Of a stretch of DNA of 64,000 nucleotides, positions 1 through 11,660 are shown in pieces. How positions within the stretch are numbered: position 1 is the first letter of the stretch; every line of letters starts with the position of its first letter. The DNA is from Fragilaria crotonensis (lineage: Eukaryota > Bacillariophyta > Fragilariophyceae > Fragilariales > Fragilariaceae), in the NCBI GenBank assembly GCA_022925895.1, contig JAKSYS010000023.1, forward strand, positions 124,001 through 188,000, given 5' to 3'. A program made the translations under genes and the position numbers. The notes under the pieces were generated by a model. That model did no database searches and was not told the origin of the DNA. It was given only the letters and a program-made list of their open reading frames with translations.

Positions 1-2660
1 GTATACTGGATGCAGACTATAGTGCGTTAGATCTGGATGACTACGCACACATGGATACGCACCTAAGTAACGATCAACAAAAACAACTCGTACGTTCGCT
101 ACGAAAGTATCCGAAGTTGTTTAGTGGAGGACTGGGCGTACTCAATGTACCGCCTGTACATCTCGAACTACGGCCCTTAAGTAAGGATGAGAAGCCGTAT
201 CACGCTCGTCCGTTCCCTGTACCAAAATGCTACGAGGAAACAACGAAGAAAGAAATTCAACGTTTATGTGACATAGGAGTATTAACGAAGTGCAATGACT
301 CCGAGTGGGCGGCACCAACGTTCATACAGCCTAAAAAGACTGGTGACGTTCGAGTCCTAACGGACTTTCGTGTACTTAATAGGTACATAAAACGTAAACC
401 ATACCCGTTACCCAAGATTGCAGACCTTCTTCAGAAACTTGAAGGGTTTAATTGGGCAACGGCTCTGGACTTAAGTATGGGCTACTACCATATTGTCCTG
501 GATAAAGAATCCAGCTATCTATGTACAATGATTGTACCCTGGGGCAAATATCGCTACTGTCGCCTACCTATGGGTTTGAATGGCAGTCCTGACATCTTTC
601 AGGCCATAATTAATGACATTATGGGCGATTTGCCTAATGTGCGTGCGTACTTAGATGACATACTGATTACAACAGCAGGTTCCTACGAGGACCATCTTCA
701 GCATGTTGAACTCGTGTTGCAACGCCTAACTGATGTTGGCTTTGCCGTTAACCTACGTAAATCCTCGTTCGCTGTGACCGAGCTTGATTACTTAGGATAT
801 TGGATTACTCGTCGCGGTATCCAACCTCAACCTAAGAAAGTGGAAGCGATTATGCGGCTGACACCACCAACTACCAAACGGCAGTTAAGACGTTTCTTAG
901 GTATGATCAATTACTACCGTGACATGTGGCGACGTAGAAGTCACATACTAGCACCGCTTACGGCGCTGTGTTCTGCCAAAGCTAAATTTATTTGGCACGA
1001 TAAAGAACAGAAAGCATTTGAAGACATTAAGGCCATAATAAGTCGAGAGACATTACTGGCTTATCCTGACTTCTCAAAAGACTTTCACATTTATACGGAC
1101 TCCAGTGATTATCAACTGGGAGCAGTCATAATGCAAAATGACCGTCCGTTAGCTTTCTACAGTAGGAAACTTAACAGCGCTCAAAAACGTTACACGACTG
1201 GTGAACAAGAGCTGTTATCCATAGTAGAAACACTTAAGGAATTCAAAAATATACTATTAGGTCAAAACTGATAGTACATACCGATCATAAGAATCTCCTA
1301 TATCAGAAAATGTCCACTGATCGTATAATACGATGGAGACTCCTGATAGAAGAGTTTGGACCTACCTTTCTACATATAAAGGAGAAAAGAACGTCATTGC
1401 TGACGCCTTGTCAAGATTAGATGCGAACTTCAATGAGAAGTTACCAACAGAGCCTACAAATGATACGATGGCTTACATCTTCATGACAAAACAGACGTTA
1501 AAGAAACTGACTTTCCGTTAAGTCCTATGCTAATCGCTAAATACCAACGGTTAGATAATGAGCTTAAACGAAGAAGTACGAAATCAAAAAGTCAGAACTT
1601 CAATACCAAAACAATTGAAGGAGTTGAGGTCATTACGTACCAAGGAAAAATATATATTCCTATTCAACTTCAACAACGCGTAGTGGCTTGGTATCATGAG
1701 TATCTAGCACACCCAGGCGAATCACGCACTGAAGCAACGATACGACAAACATGTACGTGGCCAAAATTACGTAGTCACGTTGAGACATTCTGTAAGACGT
1801 GTCGTACGTGTCAACTATTTAAGAAACAAAGGAAGAAGTATGGACACTTACCTCCTAAGGAAGCTGAAGAACTTCCCTGGTCTCGTGTAAACGTAGACTT
1901 GATTGGACCATACGTTGTACGTACTCCAACGTCTACGCATACACTTCGTGCGTTGACTATGATTGATCCCGTAACAGGATGGTTCGAAGTCATAGCAATA
2001 CCAGATAAGAACGCACATACTGTTATGGAAGCGTTTAATAATACGTGGTTGACGAGATATCCACGACCCCAACATATAGGGTATGATAACGGTTCCGAAT
2101 TCAAAGCACAATTCAAACAAATGTGCGAGAATTATGGTATGAAAGAAAAACCGTCATCCAGTTACAACCCACAATCAAACGGTATTGTAGAACGAGTACA
2201 TCAAGTACTGGGTAATGCACTTCGGACATTCGAACTCGAACAAAAGAACTCGATGCGAATGACCCTTGGGGACCGTTCTAAGTGCAGCTGCGTGGGCAAT
2301 ACGTAGTACAGTACATACTACATTAGATGCTACACCCGGACAGTTAGTATTTGGGCGCGACATGTTGTTGCCCATCCAATTAAAGACGGATTGGGCTAGG
2401 ATAAGACAACGTAAGCAAGATACTATTAACGCCAATAATAAAAGGAAAATGCTAAACGCATTGAACACGAGTACCGTGTTGGCGAAAAGTCCTACTAGAA
2501 AAACCAGGACTGATCTCCAAATTATCCGCCCCACGTACGGGACCTTATCGGATTACTGAAACCTATGCTAATGGTACAGTACGCATTCAACGTGGCATTG
2601 TCAATGAACGTGTCAACATACGTCGACTAACACCATATAAAGAACGCGTACCGCCCAATT
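1..2660 (+). mobile_element. Ty3/gypsy-type LTR retroelement pol remnant (fossil)
   Basis: A retroelement polyprotein region entered from the left window edge, so its 5' part is not visible. In order there is a reverse transcriptase with the YLDD catalytic box near 650, an RNase H start (IYTDSSDYQLGAV) near 1090-1150, an integrase zinc-binding HHCC segment near 1690-1820, an integrase core (VDLIGPY, then DNGSEF) near 1890-2110, and a basic tail typical of the end of pol up to about 2660. The RT-RNase H-integrase order is the Ty3/gypsy order. The element is broken, with a handful of interruptions, but the domain motifs are still readable, so decay looks moderate and insertion fairly recent. 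I could not identify LTRs; a 3' LTR may lie in the GTAC-rich stretch at 2660-2880. Family is confident; boundaries are not. Confidence 0.9.
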
Positions 2661-4198
2661 AGGAAGCGAGTGCAGTACACCGCACGTGCCCTTAGCGTAG
2701 TGCGATACAGTATACTATATTACTAGTATCCAGTACTACAATACAATGGCCATGTATAGTACTTGGATATACCGGTAGACTAGTAATACCATAGTACAGT
2801 GCAACAATAGAACACTGATCCTGTACAACAGTACAACCGTACAACAGTAGAATGAGAACTGTCTGACATCTCTTGAGACTCACTGAGTCTCCTAGATGAA
2901 TGAAAGAGAACAGTCCAATCCCACCAAGGATGGGACTGCTCTCTTGTTTTAAAAACTAGTCTCATAACTTTTAATAAGGTGCAACTATTAATCCTTTAAA
3001 ACTAGCTACAAATTAGCCTCCAAAATAAAACTGATTACTTCGCGCGTAGGGCAACTGCTACTCTAGTTCCTTCGCTGTTTTTCTGCCCTTTGACAAATGC
3101 TGCTGAAAATTTTTGAACATGTCGGCTTTTTGCAGCTTCATTTCCTGTTTTTCAATTTGATCAGCCTGTCCTGTTGAACATCCTTCATTTTGAAGATGTT
3201 TGGTCCATGCAATCTGGAGTGAATGAGGTTGCGTCCAACTGGCATTCCACTTCACGGTTGTCATCGTTGATTTAACCAGCAAAGAAATCACCAGTGCCTG
3301 CGATAGGTTTTGCCTGTTTCTATGGAAGTAGAAATCATCCACAAGACCGACCTCTTGCATCATTTCCTTTCATTGGATCAAAACGTCACTTTTCAAGCTT
3401 GACTGTCACCGAAGTACTTGGGCATTGGTATCCTCCTTGTTGCTTTCAGAGCTAAGCCACATACAGTGGCCGATGCGTAGCCAGCGACATCCATCTGCCT
3501 TCAGTACAAGATGTCAAATTTCTTGTGTCCACGCCACCGCAGATAGATGTCGTTTCTTCCGTTGAATCGCTCGAAACAAGGGCAATCGAATGACCTACAT
3601 AGCGATGTGGTTGCACTTAGAACAACCACATCGCAATAGCGAACGACGTCGTCGAGTTCCGATGAGGACTAAATACGAGATACAATTTTTGTGTTTAGCG
3701 AACTCCCGGTGACATGCAAACCGCGCCGCCTCATGTCAAGTACCGGTACTGTAGCGCCGCAAGATGAAAAGTCAACAAACTCTAGTAGTAGGCCGTATGC
3801 TGATGTACACATATCATTTTCCACGTGGAAGTAATTTCTGACCAAAGTAAACACGTGGAACGGAATTTGCTCAGTGTCAAGTCGAAGGGAAATTCGGGCT
3901 TCAAATTTACCAAAGGACCCCAAAATTCATGAAGTTAAGGGAAAATTGAATCTCAATTTTACGAAGCTGAGGACCCAGAACCGGTACTGGGTCCGGAGTT
4001 CTGTAAATTTGTAGTGTAAAAATTCGAAAGAGGATCTCTCTAAAATCTTTCTGGAATGGTTCAACATGGGAGCATGGGGGAACTCACAAGTACAAGTACT
4101 GGTACTAGACTAGTAGGACATGGTGTGAGGACGGATGCAAATCAAACATGATGGACGACAGATAGAATCCACTCCATTGCTGAACCAATTAGAGTGAC
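2661..4198. other. Intergenic stretch without a supported gene
   Basis: About 1.5 kb between the retroelement and the signal peptidase. 2660-2880 is rich in GTAC-containing palindromes and could include the retroelement's 3' end. An imperfect hairpin (GAGAACAGTCC pairing with a GCTCTC-ended arm) lies at about 2905-2945. A 101-codon open frame at 3058-3363 (-) has a lysine/glutamine-rich C-terminal half but no recognisable domain. I would not call it a gene; it could be element-derived. Confidence 0.4.
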
Positions 4199-5066
4199 CT
4201 AATACATTCCTTCGTTCCCAACTCTCCACGGTGGCCAGTAGATGAAAACAGCTCGGCCGATGACATTCTCCTTCGGCAGGAATCCCCAAATGTGACCATC
4301 CAAACTATGGTTTCGGTTATCACCCAATACTAGCACTTTCCCAACCGGGACAATCACAGGCCCAAACTCATAGGCAGCATCTTCAGCAGTAAACTTTTCC
4401 TCCTGTCGAACTCCATTAATGTATAGCTTGCCTCTCGTGACCTGCACTTTGTCACCCTACAACGCAATTAGAAGTTAAGACAACCATTATCTCGAACGCG
4501 TGTGGCCTCTAATAAGAACTTACCTCGACAGCCACAATCCGTTTGATGAGTGCCTCGCGGGCCTTCTTTGCTCCATCAGGGTCACCAAAATCTCCTTCAA
4601 GGACTTGTCGGAAAGCAATTGGTGGATTGAATACCACAACTTCGTTGCGTTCAAGGGGCCGGATTCGTTTAGTCACCTTTTCGACCGCCAATTGATCACC
4701 AACTTCAAAGGTTGGATACATGGATAAGGAAGGAATGTATCGTGGTTCCACCACTAAAAGGCGCAAGAGAAGGGCTATTCCTAAACTGGTTGCATACGTT
4801 CGAATATCTTCGCGACCATCGTCGGACTTGAACCACGCTTTTATGGAATCAAGGAAACCTAGATCCTCTTTCGGTGTAGGTGACTCATCCCATGGGTCTT
4901 CTTTTGGTTCGGTTGCATACAGTCTGGAATGAGGGTGATGCATTCGCCCTGTGGAAACAAGAGGTACGCATGACAGCTTGCTTTGCGAGGCCTGGAATCC
5001 AGCTACTCCTTGTATCGATAAACTCGCAGCGACTAACGTTGAAATGAACGCAGAGAGAGACCTCAT
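4199..5066 (-). CDS. Plastid type I signal peptidase (thylakoidal processing peptidase)
   Basis: Two exons (5066-4524 and 4456-4199) joined across a 67-bp GTAAGT...GTAG intron give about 266 residues. The N-terminus is a signal peptide followed by VAGFQAS, the diatom plastid presequence pattern with Phe at the cleavage point. A membrane segment (SLGIALLLRLLVV) precedes the S26 catalytic box PSLSMYPTF with nucleophile Ser115. The general-base Lys is K175 in ALIKRIVAVEGD, right at the splice junction. Exon 2 carries the conserved GDNRNHSLDGHIWGFLP box. All family landmarks are present and the length is normal. Known role of the family: removing thylakoid-transfer peptides from lumenal and membrane proteins. 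Splicing in phase 0 restores the VEGDKV motif, which supports the exon model. A mitochondrial inner-membrane peptidase is less likely, given the presequence. Confidence 0.93.
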
Positions 5067-5970
5067 TGTTCTTCAAAGTTCGTTTGAACTGTGAGCCTCT
5101 TCTTGGGAAGTCAACGTCCAGATAGGTGTGTGTGTGTCAATGAAAGAAGCGTTGCTGTTTCTAGCGGGCTCCACAGCTTGATCTGACAACGCCCTACTGA
5201 TATGTGTGACATTCACTCAGGCATATCTATCATACCTGTCGCCAGCCGCCAACCGGAAAGGATGACACAGTGCCACTCCTATGTCAGAGTATGACAGTAC
5301 TCCGAGTATGACACAATTTGCCTTCATCCTACAAGTACAAGTACTCTGTTACTCTGTTACATACATGCTACATGCCAGATGCGAGCATACCAGTACCAGG
5401 TACTCTAGAAGTACCGGCACACAGCATATGCCATCATTATGTACTGTACAGTACTTGTACTGTGGGATAGCACCTGAAAAGTTACGAGAAAAGAGAAAAT
5501 GATGACTTCGGGGAATTTGTACATCTGATGAAGGATGGACGTCCCGACATTCGACAGGCAGACGCGAAAGGACTTCTTCGACTAATAGAAAAGTTTGACG
5601 TTTGACCCTCGACCGTGTGGGTTCGAGATCGAGAATGCAGACTCATACTCCAGTACTAGTACTCTCCAGTACAATACAAGTACATTCGTGGATTTTGATT
5701 GTCGGGTATTTCATCGACAGCGGTCTGCCCGTCGGAAGTGTACTTGTATGTCATACTACCGTAGACCGTACGATGTGTCCTTTTAAGTATGCAAGTGTAT
5801 TTCATATACAGTACTGTACACAAATGGCAGCCTATGTACTTGTATGATATGTTGTATGTGTACTGTATGAAAACACCATCACAAGTCTACTGATATACTC
5901 CGAGCTCCGAGTATATGCTACTTGTACCAGTAGAACGAGGAATCCAGATATTGTGAATATCCGGACGCCC
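5067..5970. other. GTAC-palindrome-rich intergenic region
   Basis: Separates the divergent signal peptidase and FCP genes. 5281-5480 and 5640-5850 are dense in GTAC-centred words such as AGTACAAGTAC, GTACTGTAC and CCAGTACC. Small open frames here are composed of these repeats and have no protein-like composition. No gene is supported. Confidence 0.6.
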
Positions 5971-6227
5971 TGTACACGAACTCGTAGTACAGTACTACGA
6001 ATCTTTCGATCACCCTGTTCAAGTTGGATCAATTGCCACCACCTGCCACCGCAATCAACAATACCCCAAGATGCAATCTTGCCAAGTAGAATTTGAACGA
6101 AAGGCTCGTATGGATCCAAGTTGTAGTTCATGCGAAAGAGTTGCCAGTGCCGGGTGTCGGCCACCGTCGCACTGCTTCTCGAATTTAAAGTTGAGTCTCA
6201 CAATTTCGCCTTCAAGTTAACATCAAA
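5971..6227 (+). promoter_or_regulatory. Upstream region of FCP-1, copy A of a duplicated promoter
   Basis: From TGTACACG at 5971 to the start codon this region is nearly identical to 9562-9831 upstream of FCP-2, with small indels only. It includes the block AGTACAGTACTACG, then CTTTCGATCACCCTGTTC, and ends in TTCGCCTTCAAGTTAAC just before the ATG. Left of the GTAC block the two copies are unrelated, so the duplication edge falls in that palindrome-rich block. Shared promoter sequence suggests the two genes are co-regulated (inference). Confidence 0.75.
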
Positions 6228-7212
6228 ATGAAGATCGCTGCCACCCTTTCGCTTCTCGCCACTGCTTCCGCCTTTGCTCCGGCCTCCAAGCCAGTCCGCT
6301 CCTCTGTCGCTGTCCAGGAGACCAAGGTGAGCATTATCATCGCCGTTGTCCCATGACAATTCATGGTGTGACATGAATTCTAACTCTATCCCCCCGCAAC
6401 ATGACGAAGGCTGACCTTGAGGTTTTGGCGAAGAAACTGAATCCGGTCCTTGGCTTCTACGACCCACTGGTACGTTATTCAGTGTGCTGTTTGTAATCAA
6501 CTGTGGGAGCTTGTGTCCTAACCTAAATTCTTGGCGTCGTGTTCGGTTGCCCCCTCCCACAGAACCTCGCTGAGGCTGAGTTTTGGGGTACCAGCAAAGA
6601 GGCCACGATTGGCTTTCTTCGCCACTCCGAGATCAAACACGGACGTATTGCCATGTTTGCCTTTGTTGGGTACATTGTGCACGCCAACGGCATCAAGTTC
6701 CCATGGGCGTAAGTATTTACTTTGCGCATGTATCGGATGTCAGGCGCACATGTCGTTTATCTCATTCATCATTTTCCATACATAGTATGCAAATGGACGG
6801 CACGCCTTTCCCTTCGGAGACCAACCCACCTGCACTTTGGGATGCCATCCCTGAGGGTGCCAAATGGCAAATCTTTGCTGCGATCGGTCTCCTTGAATAC
6901 TGGTCCGAGGTTTCCACACCTGACAACAAACACTACATGGCTGGAGGGCGACCTGGCGACTACCCAGACTTTACCGGTCCACTTCCTTTCAATCTTTTCG
7001 ATCCTTTCAAGCTCTCAAAGAACAAGTCCGCTGAGGATAAGGAGCGCGGCCTAGTCGCCGAGATTAACAACGGCCGTCTTGCACAAATCGGTATCCTCGG
7101 ATTCCTCTGCGAGCAGAAACTGGCGGGATCTGTCCCACTCCTCTCGGGCATTGTCCAAAGTTATGATGGCGAGCCAATGGCCCCTTTCACTGAAAGTATA
7201 TTCGGTATCTAA
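6228..7212 (+). CDS. Fucoxanthin-chlorophyll a/c-binding protein (FCP-1)
   Basis: Four exons (6228-6326, 6410-6469, 6563-6708, 6786-7212) give 243 residues. All junctions are GT-AG and keep frame. The presequence [18 protein letters not shown] is a textbook diatom plastid signal (ASAFAP, cleavage before F16). The mature protein has the LHC fold: helix 1 with chlorophyll-ligand motif [15 protein letters not shown] and helix 3 with [15 protein letters not shown]. It acts in the thylakoid membrane as a light-harvesting antenna carrying chlorophyll a/c and fucoxanthin. Compared with FCP-2 it lacks 11 residues: after PGDYPDF the GKDGIPHPV stretch is replaced by TGPL, an in-frame loss of 33 nt in the stromal/lumenal loop before helix 3. 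I cannot place it in a named Lhc subfamily with confidence. Confidence 0.95.
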
Positions 7213-9561
7213 GAGTCAACAGTGGTTTCGTCTGGGCTGCACTAGCTTGGCGTCGCACATGCTGCGAGTAATTTGTAACATAGTTATAGAATGGCGCATC
7301 GAACGTCTTCCATCAATTTTTTTCTTTCCTGACGGCGAGGTAGAGTCGTGGCTCCTTTTGCGACGTTTGAGCGGTGACGATGGGCCCAGTATTGGTACAT
7401 TTCAGGTGACAAATCATAAAGAAGTAAACCTATGTGTGTGCCTAAATTGGTATTGCATCGACAATTTCACATGAACATTGAACAAAAATCCTAATCTTCA
7501 ACCAGACCACTTGTTACTCACCAACGCATTCTAGGATGTGCAATCGACGAACACGTTCTGGAATTCACTGGATGCTGAGTTGCATGGTTTGTTGCATTTA
7601 TTCTTGTGTGGAGGGATTTCAACTGGTATGCCTCCTGGCAAAAGCTCTAAGTTAAAGCATTTTTTCAACCCTCTAGGATTAAGGATCAAATTGAAACTGC
7701 AGGATGACAGAGGCCTCTCTTCAAAGCATCTTACACTGCAAACAAAGAGTTTTTTGGCAGATGTTTCGAGTAAGCTGCTGCTGAATAATTAAGACTTTAT
7801 TAGAGCAGTGTTTTTAGTCCATTGTCATCTCCAAAGCTCTGTGATGAACATCAAGGCTCACGCACAGTTGGGTTAGGGTTTACATAGCCTAGTGCACAGC
7901 CAAGTAGTATTTTACATACTACTACTAGCTAGCTCCACGACCCTCAAACAAGGACTCAATCTTCAAAATCACTCAGAATGTTAGAATGACCACAGCGACT
8001 TCATTGTCTTTACTTTTGTATGAACTGGTGTAAACATCTTCTTGGTAACAAGTTAATGACACTAAATGTTTTCTAATAAGTTTGTGTCAATGAAACAAGG
8101 AGAAGGATTGCTGAGTTTTCACCAACCCAACACGTGCCGCCGCTGTTGACAAAATTGTCAAAGATATAAGATCAGATGACACCCATCATTTTGTCACATT
8201 CATGTCAACATGCTTGATTCAAAGTCTCCAAGAGTCAACATTTCCATTGCAATTCAATACAAGAGATTCTAAAATCGAGTCAAACCACCTTTGAAAAAGG
8301 CCATCAACAACCAGACAGAGATTGGATGGCAACTGGCAATACAAGGCTTCCTCACTAGTACTACTGAATGGCAGACCGTGGCATCGGCATATCTCCTGGT
8401 GGTTTCAAAACAACCTATCCGTATCCAAGGACACCACCAAGATTAATCAAACACTAAAAATTCCTTCATCTCTTCACCAGAACACCATCAGTGCCAAGAG
8501 TCTACTTCCAGCAGACATAGTATACTCAGACTCAGGTTCTTACTGGAAGTGCCCATGTGGTCACGACTCAGGAGTAACGCTTGACTAGTAGTATGCCACT
8601 TTAAAGAACTACTAGAGCATTTAAAAAGAAGATTGTTCTATTTTGAGCCCATCAGATATAGCTATTCCTTAAAAATTGTATAATTCTACATCATGCCTGG
8701 TACAAGGGTAGGTCGTGCGTCAGTGAAAAGAGAGTTAAGTTTAAACTTACTCTGTGGCAACGGGTAACACTCTATTACTCGCACAAAAAATGTCCCACAA
8801 AAACGTCTGCACAAGTAGCTTCCCATGAAGTCTGTTCCAAAAGGGTACTGTTCAAGCCAAATAGTACAATAAGGCCAGTGTGCTAGTTGAAGCGAACTGA
8901 GCATAAATAAGTATTTTAGGGATCGACTGCCAGATGCAACCCGGAAAACCTTCAAGCTTACGAAGCTAGGCTGAGGTTGGGAACCTAGAGTACTAGCTAA
9001 TGAATTCTACCAAACAAATCCTAAAAAGGTTAACCTATTTAATTAGTTGTTGCACAGGGTTGTTGAGCTTTGAGGGCTTCACAGCTGGATGGGAGAAAGG
9101 AACTGAAAGTAAATCCTACAAATGTTGACTCTTCACAGACTAACAGCGAGATAGGTGACACAGTTCAAGGTCTATGCATAGGTGCTGGCGCATGACTATC
9201 ATAGTATTGTGATACAAATACCAGGTACCTGGTACTGTACCTCTGAACGCTGTAAGACGTCTCTTTTTTTTAACACAATTGAAGGATTGACCTGTAATAC
9301 TGGCAGGGGCCAAGCCCCCTTGCTTCTAACAGGGACGCGCCACTGCTAACTGCTAACAGTAGGTAGATACGCCCGTGTGAGATCAACCCTCAACCTCAAT
9401 ATCAAGTGCATTTATCTTTCTTCCCCTTTTGACGAACGTATCTACATGTATCATACGTCATACGCCGTAGTGCACGACGCAAACGAATATTGCTAGCATA
9501 TCTGCTTGTGCAAACAACAATGACGGTACAGTGGATCACGGTACTGTAATAATATTTCCCT
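7213..9561. other. Spacer between duplicated FCP genes
   Basis: About 2.3 kb between the two FCP copies. The first ~90 bases are the FCP-1 3'UTR, ending in a TAACATAGTTATAGAA-like motif shared with FCP-2 (10932-10948). The rest contains only short open frames without domains or codon bias. By eye it is AT-richer than the genes, and the last few hundred bases become GTAC-rich. No gene, RNA or recognisable transposon is supported. Confidence 0.5.
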
Positions 9562-9831
9562 TGTACACGTACTGTACTCGCAGTACAGTACTACGTATCT
9601 TTCGATCACCCTGTTCAAGTTGGATCAATTGCCACCACCTGCCACCGCAATCACCAATACCAAGTTACCAAGATGCAATCTTGCCAAGTAGAATTTGAAC
9701 GAAAGGCTCGTATGGATCCAAGTTGTAGTTCATGCGAAAGAGTTGCCAGTGCCGGGTGTCGGCCACCGTCGCACTACTTCTCGATTTTAAAGTTGAGTCT
9801 CACAATTTCGCCTTCAAGTTAACGTTCAAAA
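9562..9831 (+). promoter_or_regulatory. Upstream region of FCP-2, copy B of the duplicated promoter
   Basis: Matches 5971-6227 almost base for base from TGTACACG to the start codon. It differs by a few substitutions and short insertions, for example an extra TACTGTAC in the GTAC block and AAGTTACC in the middle. It ends TTCAAGTTAACGTTCAAAAATG. Confidence 0.75.
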
Positions 9832-10832
9832 ATGAAGATCGCTGCCACCCTTTCGCTTCTCGCCACTGCTTCCGCCTTTGCTCCGGCCTCCAAGCCAGTC
9901 CGCTCCTCTGTCGCTGTCCAGGAGACCAAGGTGAGCATTATCATCGCCGTTGTCCCATGACAATTCATGGTGTGACATGAATTCTAACTCAATCCCCCCG
10001 CAACATGACGAAGGCTGACCTTGAGGTTTTGGCGAAGAAACTGAATCCGGTCCTTGGCTTCTACGACCCACTGGTACGTTATTCAGTGTGCTGTTTGTAA
10101 TCAACTGTGGGAGCTGCTGTCCTAACCTAGATTACCCATGGATATAGAACCTCGCTGAGGCTGAGTTTTGGGGTGCCAGTAACGAGGCCACGATTGGCTT
10201 TCTTCGCCACTCCGAGATCAAACACGGACGTATTGCCATGTTTGCCTTTGTTGGGTACATTGTGCACGCCAACGGCATCAAGTTCCCATGGGCGTAAGTA
10301 TTTACTTTGCGCATGTATCGGATGTCAGGCGCACATGACGTTTATCTCATTCATCATTTTCCATACACATAGTATGCAAATGGACGGCACGCCTTTCCCT
10401 TCGGAGACCAACCCACCTGCACTTTGGGATGCCATCCCTGAGGGTGCCAAATGGCAAATCTTTTCTGCGATTGCTTTCCTTGAATTCTGGTCCGAGCTTT
10501 CCACACCAAACCACAAGCACTACATGGCTGGAGGAAGACCTGGTGACTATCCAGACTTTGTCTCTGGCAAAGACGGCATCCCACACCCAGTTCCTTTCAA
10601 TCTTTTCGATCCTTTTAAGCTCTCAAAGAACAAGTCCGCCGAGGCGAAGGAACGTGGCCTTGTCGCAGAGCTTAACAATGGCCGTCTTGCACAAATCGGC
10701 ATCCTCGGATTCCTCTGCGAGCAGAAACTGGCGGGATCTGTCCCACTCCTCTCAGGTATTGTCCAAAGTTATGATGGCGAGCCAATGGCCCCGTTCACTG
10801 AAAATGTCCTCGGCATGCCATTCGGCTTGTAA
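9832..10832 (+). CDS. Fucoxanthin-chlorophyll a/c-binding protein (FCP-2)
   Basis: Four exons (9832-9930, 10014-10073, 10148-10293, 10373-10832) give 254 residues. The intron positions equal those of FCP-1. The presequence is identical to FCP-1 (SAFAP motif) and helix 1 and helix 3 carry the same EIKHGR and ELNNGR ligand motifs. The loop before helix 3 keeps [17 protein letters not shown], which FCP-3 also has, so this is the ancestral form. Introns 1 and 3 are nearly identical to FCP-1, while the end of intron 2 and the 3'UTR are clearly diverged. The C-terminus ends [10 protein letters not shown], unlike FCP-1's ESIFGI. Function as for FCP-1: thylakoid light harvesting. Confidence 0.96.
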
Positions 10833-11660
10833 TAACGGAGAGCACGACAACACTTTCTGGTCTGGTCTTCGCAACAGTAACTGGTGTAGCAGCTGGGCAT
10901 CTGCCGCTATGCTTGCACCTGCGAGCAGTATGTAATATAGTTATAGAAGGGCGGCTATACGGACTTCAGTCAAATCCTTACTTCTGGAGTACGATATCAG
11001 GTTGTTATCATACTCCAGTATTTCAATGATACATGTTATGGTTATGGTATCCGATGTGGAATCTAATCCTCGCGCGTAGCAGAGTTGCAATTATGTTATC
11101 GGAGTAGTCTATGTATATTATTTGTATACCAGCAACCAATTGGATTCAGTACTGGGAGTACTCCGTACAGCAGGACTTGTTTGTACAGTACTGGAGTACC
11201 TATTAGAGACGCAGCGGGGCACAAGTAAAATCGAGTACGAGTATGATACACAAGTATGCATACTTGTACCTGTGGTACAAGTAAAATCGAGGACGAGTGC
11301 CTGGTACAAGTACCTGTACTTGGTGGGTGTACCAGATGTGTACGCTACCGGTAGTCATACGGAGTACTGTTGTACTAGTCCTTGGAGTCCCATTTACACA
11401 CGTACTCCAATCACAGTACCAGTACGTTTCATTATACAGGAAGTACAGTACATGTACGCGGGGACACGGGGAAATGATCGTACTTGCTACGTGTGCGTCG
11501 TCTTGATATTTTTGTTGTTACTTGTAGGTCTACTTGCTGCCGTTTTTTGTTTTTTCTCAACCCTATTCCGTTCGGAATAATTCGATTAGCACCCACCCAT
11601 CGACCATTACAACGCAACTTGTCATATCAAAGAAGCAAGGGTTAGCCACGAAGTCCCAGC
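10833..11660. other. Intergenic region between FCP-2 and FCP-3
   Basis: The FCP-2 3'UTR is followed at about 11000-11460 by a dense GTAC-palindrome tract (CAAGTACCTGTACTTG and relatives). The repeated word GTACAAGTAAAATCGAG occurs near 11220 and near 11276. No gene is supported; open frames here are repeat translations. Confidence 0.55.

Noticed and set aside
3058-3363. 101-codon minus frame with Lys/Gln-rich end
   Set aside because: No domain, no neighbour support; may be element debris.
5605-5650. GTGGGTTCGAGATCG looks like a tRNA T-arm
   Set aside because: No matching acceptor, D or anticodon stems around it.
9826-10104. Minus-strand frame opposite FCP-2, repeated opposite FCP-1 (6198-6560)
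   Set aside because: Shadow of exons 1 and 2; conserved only because the two loci are duplicates.
11122-11580. 152-codon frame upstream of FCP-3
   Set aside because: Made of GTAC repeat words (YKYLYLVG, EYEYDTQ); no coding signature.
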